Origin: Candidatus Pacearchaeota archaeon
GTDB taxonomy: Archaea > Nanobdellota > Nanobdellia > Pacearchaeales > GW2011-AR1
Direction of reading: 5' to 3'
DNA length: 8,999 bases
NCBI GenBank assembly: GCA_018303895.1
Contig: JAGVXJ010000044.1
Span: 1 to 8,999, forward strand
Shown: piece by piece, positions 6,404 to 8,999 of the stretch
How positions within the stretch are numbered: the stretch's first letter is position 1
Layout of the letters: the number at the start of each line of letters is the position of its first letter
Translations under genes and position numbers: made by a program
The notes under the pieces: model-generated
Database searches by the model: none
The model's input: only the letters and a program-made list of their open reading frames with translations
What the model was told of the DNA's origin: nothing

Positions 6404-6427
6404 AGAAATTTGCTCAGAGCAATTTCT
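6404..6427. repeat. Imperfect palindrome downstream of scpB
   Basis: AGAAA (6404-6408) pairs with TTTCT (6423-6427), and TTGCTC (6410-6415) pairs with GAGCAA (6417-6422). The centre is one base, with one bulged T. It could be a dimeric protein-binding site or a processing hairpin of the scpB mRNA. No T-run follows, so a simple terminator is unlikely. Confidence 0.4.
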
Positions 6428-6502
6428 AAGCAATTAATCCTGAGCCAACGGAGAAGCAAATTATTCCCTTCTTTCTTCCTCACTTCAATCATCACTTTCA
6501 AC

Positions 6503-7045
6503 TTATTCTTTATTACTTTCTTCTTTCTCTGAATGCTCTTCGCCTTCAACAACTCCAAAATAATCATAAAAATCTTCGCTCAAACTTAATTCATTTGTGT
6601 GCCCGGTTTTTTTCTTTTTTATCAAACCCAAGCCCGCGAATTTCTGAATGTGATCGTATGCTTTATTCCCGCGAATTTTTATAATCACAGACTGCTTAAT
6701 CGGTTGCTTAAACGCAATTATAGCGAGCGTCTCCTGCTCTGCTTTTGAAAACTCACTGCTTCCCGTCGCTAATTTATTTATTACATGCGAGTATTCGCTC
6801 CGCACATCCATTTTCCACATTTCATTTTTCTCAACTATCTCAATCGCAGAATTATTATTTTCATATTTCTCCTGCAATTTTCCAATCAAATCCCGAAGAA
6901 GAATCGGATTCATATCGCTAAGTGAAACAAGTTCAGGCAAATTCAAAAATCGCCCTGAAACAAAAAAAATCGCTTCAAGCTCCTTCAAATTCTCTTCTTC
7001 TTTCGCCTCGTCAATTTCAGAAGCTGTCTTTGAACTTATCACCAT
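6503..7045 (-). CDS. scpB: Segregation and condensation protein B (ScpB)
   Basis: ScpB forms a complex with the kleisin ScpA and an SMC ATPase to compact and segregate the chromosome. This 180-aa protein shows the family's paired winged-helix pattern. LEAIFFVSG (23-31) and the LPELVSL helix open the first domain. SKAEQETLAIIAFKQPI (100-116) and IRGNKAYDHI (124-133) mark the second, followed by LGLIKKKKTGHT and DFYDYFGV (158-165). The length is near the normal 170-200 aa, with short acidic tails at both ends. No scpA or smc gene is in the window. A TTTATAAA box lies 21 nt upstream of the ATG. The gene is divergent from the membrane-protein gene at 7123, and their promoters share a 77-nt region. 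Confidence 0.88.
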   Translation of the reverse strand: MVISSKTASEIDEAKEEENLKELEAIFFVSGRFLNLPELVSLSDMNPILLRDLIGKLQEKYENNNSAIEIVEKNEMWKMDVRSEYSHVINKLATGSSEFSKAEQETLAIIAFKQPIKQSVIIKIRGNKAYDHIQKFAGLGLIKKKKTGHTNELSLSEDFYDYFGVVEGEEHSEKEESNKE

Positions 7046-7066
7046 GATTTGAAAATGAGAAGAGAG

Positions 7067-7074
7067 TTTATAAA
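7067..7074 (-). promoter_or_regulatory. TATA box of scpB
   Basis: TTTATAAA is followed by a 21-nt spacer and then the scpB ATG at 7045. It lies within the divergent promoter region. Confidence 0.7.
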
Positions 7075-7093
7075 ATTTTTTTATGGGAGCAAA

Positions 7094-7101
7094 TTCTAAA
7101 T
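7094..7101 (+). promoter_or_regulatory. TATA-like box of the membrane-protein gene
   Basis: TTCTAAAT is followed by a 21-nt spacer and then the ATG at 7123. It is a weaker match to the archaeal consensus, but the spacing equals that of the other promoters. Confidence 0.45.
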
Positions 7102-7122
7102 AGCCAAAAAACTTCTAGTGAT

Positions 7123-7704
7123 ATGGAAAAAGATACAACAATTAAAATTCTTGGCTTGCTTTTTTTGCTTTTCGGAATTGCAGCAATAGTCAACACTTCA
7201 ATTCAAAATGGTCCTGAAAATATTTTATGGTTTTGTTATTTTGGACTCTGCCTTATTGGCATCGGCGCTTTAACTAAAAATTCCTCTCTTGTAAAATCCC
7301 AGCTAAACATTTTAACAATTCCGTTAATTATTTGGACAGTAGACTTTTTTTCATATTTTTTTCTTGGACATACTCTCTTCAACATTACAAGTTATTTCTT
7401 TGAACCATTTTCATTAATTTCAAAAACAATTGCATTGCAACATTTATTCACAATTCCACTCGGAATTCTTCTTCTCAAAAAAATAAACAAAAAAGCAAAA
7501 CTGTCTTGGATGATAAGTTTAATTCAGATAATTATACTCTTTCTCCTATCAAGAATTTTTACAAACTATGAACAAAATCTAAACTGGGCATATCACACAA
7601 GTCTTGATTTATCAATTCCGTTTTATCCTCTATTCTGGTTTGCATCAATGATCTTAGTTATAATTTTAACTGACAAAACTTTAAAGAAATTGTTTCAAGT
7701 TTAA
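7123..7704 (+). CDS. Polytopic membrane protein of unknown function
   Basis: This 193-aa hydrophobic protein has about six predicted membrane helices, near residues 8-25, 35-51, 64-82, 101-118, 130-147 and 167-185. Short Lys-rich loops (KKINKKAK at 118-125, and the C-terminal KTLKK) should face the cytoplasm. Residues potentially important within or beside helices include His83 (FLGH), His107 (LQHLF) and Asn153/Trp155/His158 (LNWAYHTS). Small integral membrane proteins of this kind occur as enzymes, carriers and rhomboid-like proteins, but I recognise no diagnostic motif and assign no function. It is divergent from scpB, and a T-rich stretch follows its stop codon. Confidence 0.7.
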   Translation: MEKDTTIKILGLLFLLFGIAAIVNTSIQNGPENILWFCYFGLCLIGIGALTKNSSLVKSQLNILTIPLIIWTVDFFSYFFLGHTLFNITSYFFEPFSLISKTIALQHLFTIPLGILLLKKINKKAKLSWMISLIQIIILFLLSRIFTNYEQNLNWAYHTSLDLSIPFYPLFWFASMILVIILTDKTLKKLFQV

Positions 7705-7727
7705 TTTTAAATTTCATTACAATAATT

Positions 7728-7735
7728 TTTATAAA
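7728..7735 (+). promoter_or_regulatory. TATA box of the 7757-8487 gene cluster
   Basis: TTTATAAA is followed by a 21-nt spacer and then the ATG at 7757, the first start codon of the three-gene cluster. This shows that 7757 is a genuine start even though the gene is broken. Confidence 0.65.
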
Positions 7736-7756
7736 CTCCTATTCCTTAAAATAATT

Positions 7757-7988
7757 ATGAAAACCAGAAAAGGAAGTAGACCTTATAATGCAGGTCTAAT
7801 ATGCAGGTCTAATATGCAAACCAAATTTAGATACATTAATTCCAAATCTGGAAGATGCTGCATTAAACCCTCTTTCTCCTTGTTATACTCCTGCTTTAGT
7901 AAATCTGGCAAGAGACACTCAAAAATCCTCAAAATTAGTTTATACTTGCGGGGAAATAACTCCAATCAAGAAGAAATTTGATTGGTGA
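7757..7988 (+). pseudogene. Small unknown protein disrupted by a 13-bp tandem duplication
   Basis: From the ATG at 7757 the frame encodes MKTRKGSRPYNAGLI and then meets a second copy of ATGCAGGTCTAAT, which shifts it by one base. Removing one copy gives a continuous 72-aa protein: the start above, then CKPNLDTLIPNLEDAALNP, a run with SPCYTPALVNLARDT, and an end KKKFDW with a TGA at 7986-7988. The restored protein has coherent composition, while the shifted frame turns Ser/Arg/Lys-rich and ends at 7981. A stop at 7797-7799 and the lack of a later start prevent independent expression of the second half. The function is unknown. A good TATA box precedes it, and its restored stop overlaps the next gene's GTG. 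It is either a recent mutation, a reversible slippage switch or an assembly error. Confidence 0.72.
7788..7813 (+). repeat. 13-bp perfect tandem duplication
   Basis: Two adjacent copies of ATGCAGGTCTAAT (7788-7800 and 7801-7813) are followed by a partial third copy, ATGCA (7814-7818). The unit length is not a multiple of three, so the duplication shifts the reading frame of the gene it lies in. Confidence 0.95.
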
Positions 7989-8101
7989 TTAAAATTAAAT
8001 TAAAAAATCTCCGTGCGCTTAGTCCAATGGATTATCAAAATAGCCATCCCGAGGACAAAGAAAGAATTCACAGAATTGAACAATTATATATTTCGAGATG
8101 A
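7985..8101 (+). CDS. 38-aa protein coupled by overlaps to both neighbours
   Basis: This frame starts at GTG 7985, which overlaps the restored stop of the previous gene in GTGA. It ends at a TGA (8099-8101) that overlaps the next gene's ATG in ATGA. The 38 residues begin IKIKLKNLRALSP and end DKERIHRIEQLYISR, giving a basic, helical, soluble peptide. An ATG at 8027 is an alternative, shorter start. No family is recognised. Four-base overlaps at both ends are typical of translational coupling in a tight operon and are the main evidence that this is a gene. With the 13-bp duplication present, the shifted frame of the upstream gene stops at 7981, three bases before this GTG, so coupling may persist. 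Confidence 0.55.
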   Translation: MIKIKLKNLRALSPMDYQNSHPEDKERIHRIEQLYISR

Positions 8102-8487
8102 AAAACCTAAATAATTTTTGGTTAAAAATTTCTTCAAATGAATTAGAAAAAGCTATTAGGGAAAAACCTTTGACCTCACAGCTTCTTGAAAAAACATTAT
8201 TAGATTATGTAGACGGAATAATTCTAAAAGAAAGCGAAGGTTACCTTTTAATGCCCCCTTATAAAAAAGAAAAGGCAATAATTTTTGCTCCAAGAAAACC
8301 TTCATCAACATCTGATTTTGAAACAGGAGTTATTCATGAATTAGCTCATTTGATTTACAGAACACAGGGAAATTTTTCAATAAAAAACTCTGAAACAGAT
8401 TTAATAGAAAAAATTCTCAATGATATTTCATCTGAATTTCAAAAGAATAATTCCAATAAAGTTTTATTAATGCTGGATGATATTTAA
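8098..8487 (+). CDS. Small HExxH zinc metallopeptidase-like protein
   Basis: This 129-aa protein carries the zinc-binding motif HELAH at 80-84 in the helix VIHELAHLIY. His80 and His84 would bind zinc and Glu81 would be the catalytic base. Acidic residues that could provide a third ligand follow at Glu99, Asp101, Glu104 and Asp109. The preceding strand KAIIFAPRKP (59-68) resembles the edge strand of minimal zincins such as the ImmA/IrrE family, but overall similarity to ImmA is not clear to me. There is no signal peptide or membrane helix, so it should act in the cytoplasm. No adjacent XRE repressor is present, as would be expected for an ImmA-type pair. It overlaps the 38-aa gene by four bases and is the last gene of the cluster. 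Confidence 0.65.
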   Translation: MKNLNNFWLKISSNELEKAIREKPLTSQLLEKTLLDYVDGIILKESEGYLLMPPYKKEKAIIFAPRKPSSTSDFETGVIHELAHLIYRTQGNFSIKNSETDLIEKILNDISSEFQKNNSNKVLLMLDDI

Positions 8488-8511
8488 ATTATTAATCAAT
8501 AAACTGGGTAA

Positions 8512-8999
8512 CTAAAAAACCTCATTAAAAATTTTCTTAAAAGTTTCATGCCCTTCTCTGTTTTCAAGCTTTAATGTTGAACGAGTTAGTTCAATTCCAC
8601 AACCTTTCCATTCAGAAATCTCTGAATCAATAACTTTAGCAAGAAGGTCTTTAGATCTTCGTTCTAATAAAGGGTCAATAGGTATTTCAAAATTTTCAAT
8701 AAAAGAAGGAGACTGCATAAAAAAATCCTGCATTCCTTTTATAGTTCCATCACTATAAATTCCCTGATTATTCATTGCACTAAGAATTAAATCAGAATTT
8801 TTACAAAATTTTTCAATTCTCTGTTTAATTTCATCAATTTCCCCACGAGAAATCCTCGTAATTGAAGAATAAATTTCTTTTAAGATATCCTCTTTATTTT
8901 TATAATTAATTTTTCCTTCATATATTTCTCCTTTTAAATAATGATTTTTACCTTGACTAGGATAATATCCTTGCTCAAAATTAATTCTGCTAATTAAAC
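8512..8999 (-). CDS. Unknown protein, 5' end beyond the right edge
   Basis: The frame is open from the TAG at 8512-8514 to the right edge, giving at least 161 residues. An internal ATG at 8775 would give only 87, but the codons upstream read as good protein (for example NFEQGYYPSQGKNHYLKGE and RGEIDEIKQRIEKFCKN), so the gene is treated as partial. The protein is soluble and mostly helical in character, with segments such as IYSDGTIKGMQDFFMQSPSF and DPLLERRSKDLLAKVID. No enzyme motif, Cys cluster or membrane helix is visible, and I recognise no family. It converges on the HExxH gene with 24 bases between the two stop codons. Confidence 0.65.
   Translation of the reverse strand, partial: LISRINFEQGYYPSQGKNHYLKGEIYEGKINYKNKEDILKEIYSSITRISRGEIDEIKQRIEKFCKNSDLILSAMNNQGIYSDGTIKGMQDFFMQSPSFIENFEIPIDPLLERRSKDLLAKVIDSEISEWKGCGIELTRSTLKLENREGHETFKKIFNEVF

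Larger units (their letters stand above)
6273..6502. other. Intergenic region downstream of scpB
   Basis: I found no convincing gene on either strand of these 230 bases. They hold the TATA box of the 69-aa gene and an imperfect palindrome at 6404-6427, both listed separately. The part next to scpB is pyrimidine-rich on the plus strand. Confidence 0.5.

Noticed and set aside
6222..6437. Plus-strand 71-aa frame
   Set aside because: It is antisense to the 69-aa gene at its start and has no promoter. Its remainder lies in low-complexity intergenic sequence.
7757..7981. A 74-aa gene in the unshifted frame
   Set aside because: After the tandem duplication its composition becomes implausible, while the +1 frame gives a coherent protein ending in an overlap with the next gene.
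8512..8775. A complete 87-aa gene starting at the ATG at 8775
   Set aside because: The frame stays open with protein-like codons to the window edge, so the gene is partial and longer.

Overview
The window looks like DPANN archaeal DNA, most like Pacearchaeota/Woesearchaeota; the lineage is inferred, not proven. It is AT-rich and carries archaeal information-processing genes: RNA polymerase subunit L (rpoL), an MBF1-type zinc-ribbon/HTH factor and the recombinase paralogue RadB. Most genes have no Shine-Dalgarno site. Instead a TATA-like octamer sits 20-23 nt before the start codon, which predicts leaderless mRNAs. Eight genes share this layout, and it helped fix several starts.

Layout from left to right. 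1-204: a small unknown gene reaching the left edge, convergent with a PIN-domain nuclease (211-843, minus). 927-3201 (minus): mbf1, then rpoL, an unknown 130-aa protein and radB, the last three probably one operon. A 21-bp sequence at the 3' end of radB is repeated exactly over the start codon of the PIN gene. 3259-3902 (minus): a membrane-anchored thioredoxin-like protein broken by a one-base frameshift. 3926-4639 (minus): a protein whose C-terminus looks like the variable region of a diversity-generating retroelement (DGR) target, about 65% GC in an AT-rich setting and followed by GC-rich inverted repeats. No reverse transcriptase or template repeat lies in the window. 4708-5940 (minus): a membrane family-2 glycosyltransferase. 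6063-6272 (minus): a small unknown gene. 6503-7045 (minus): scpB.

7123-7704 (plus): a polytopic membrane protein, divergent from scpB. 7757-8487 (plus): a compact three-gene cluster joined by GTGA and ATGA overlaps. It holds a 72-aa gene broken by a 13-bp tandem duplication, a 38-aa gene and a small HExxH metallopeptidase-like protein. 8512-8999 (minus): an unknown protein whose 5' end lies beyond the right edge.

The left half is mostly housekeeping (transcription, recombination). The accessory interest lies in the DGR-type target and the 7757-8487 cluster. Two separate frame breaks (3782 and 7788-7813) are either real decay or assembly errors. No tRNA, rRNA, CRISPR array or transposase was seen.
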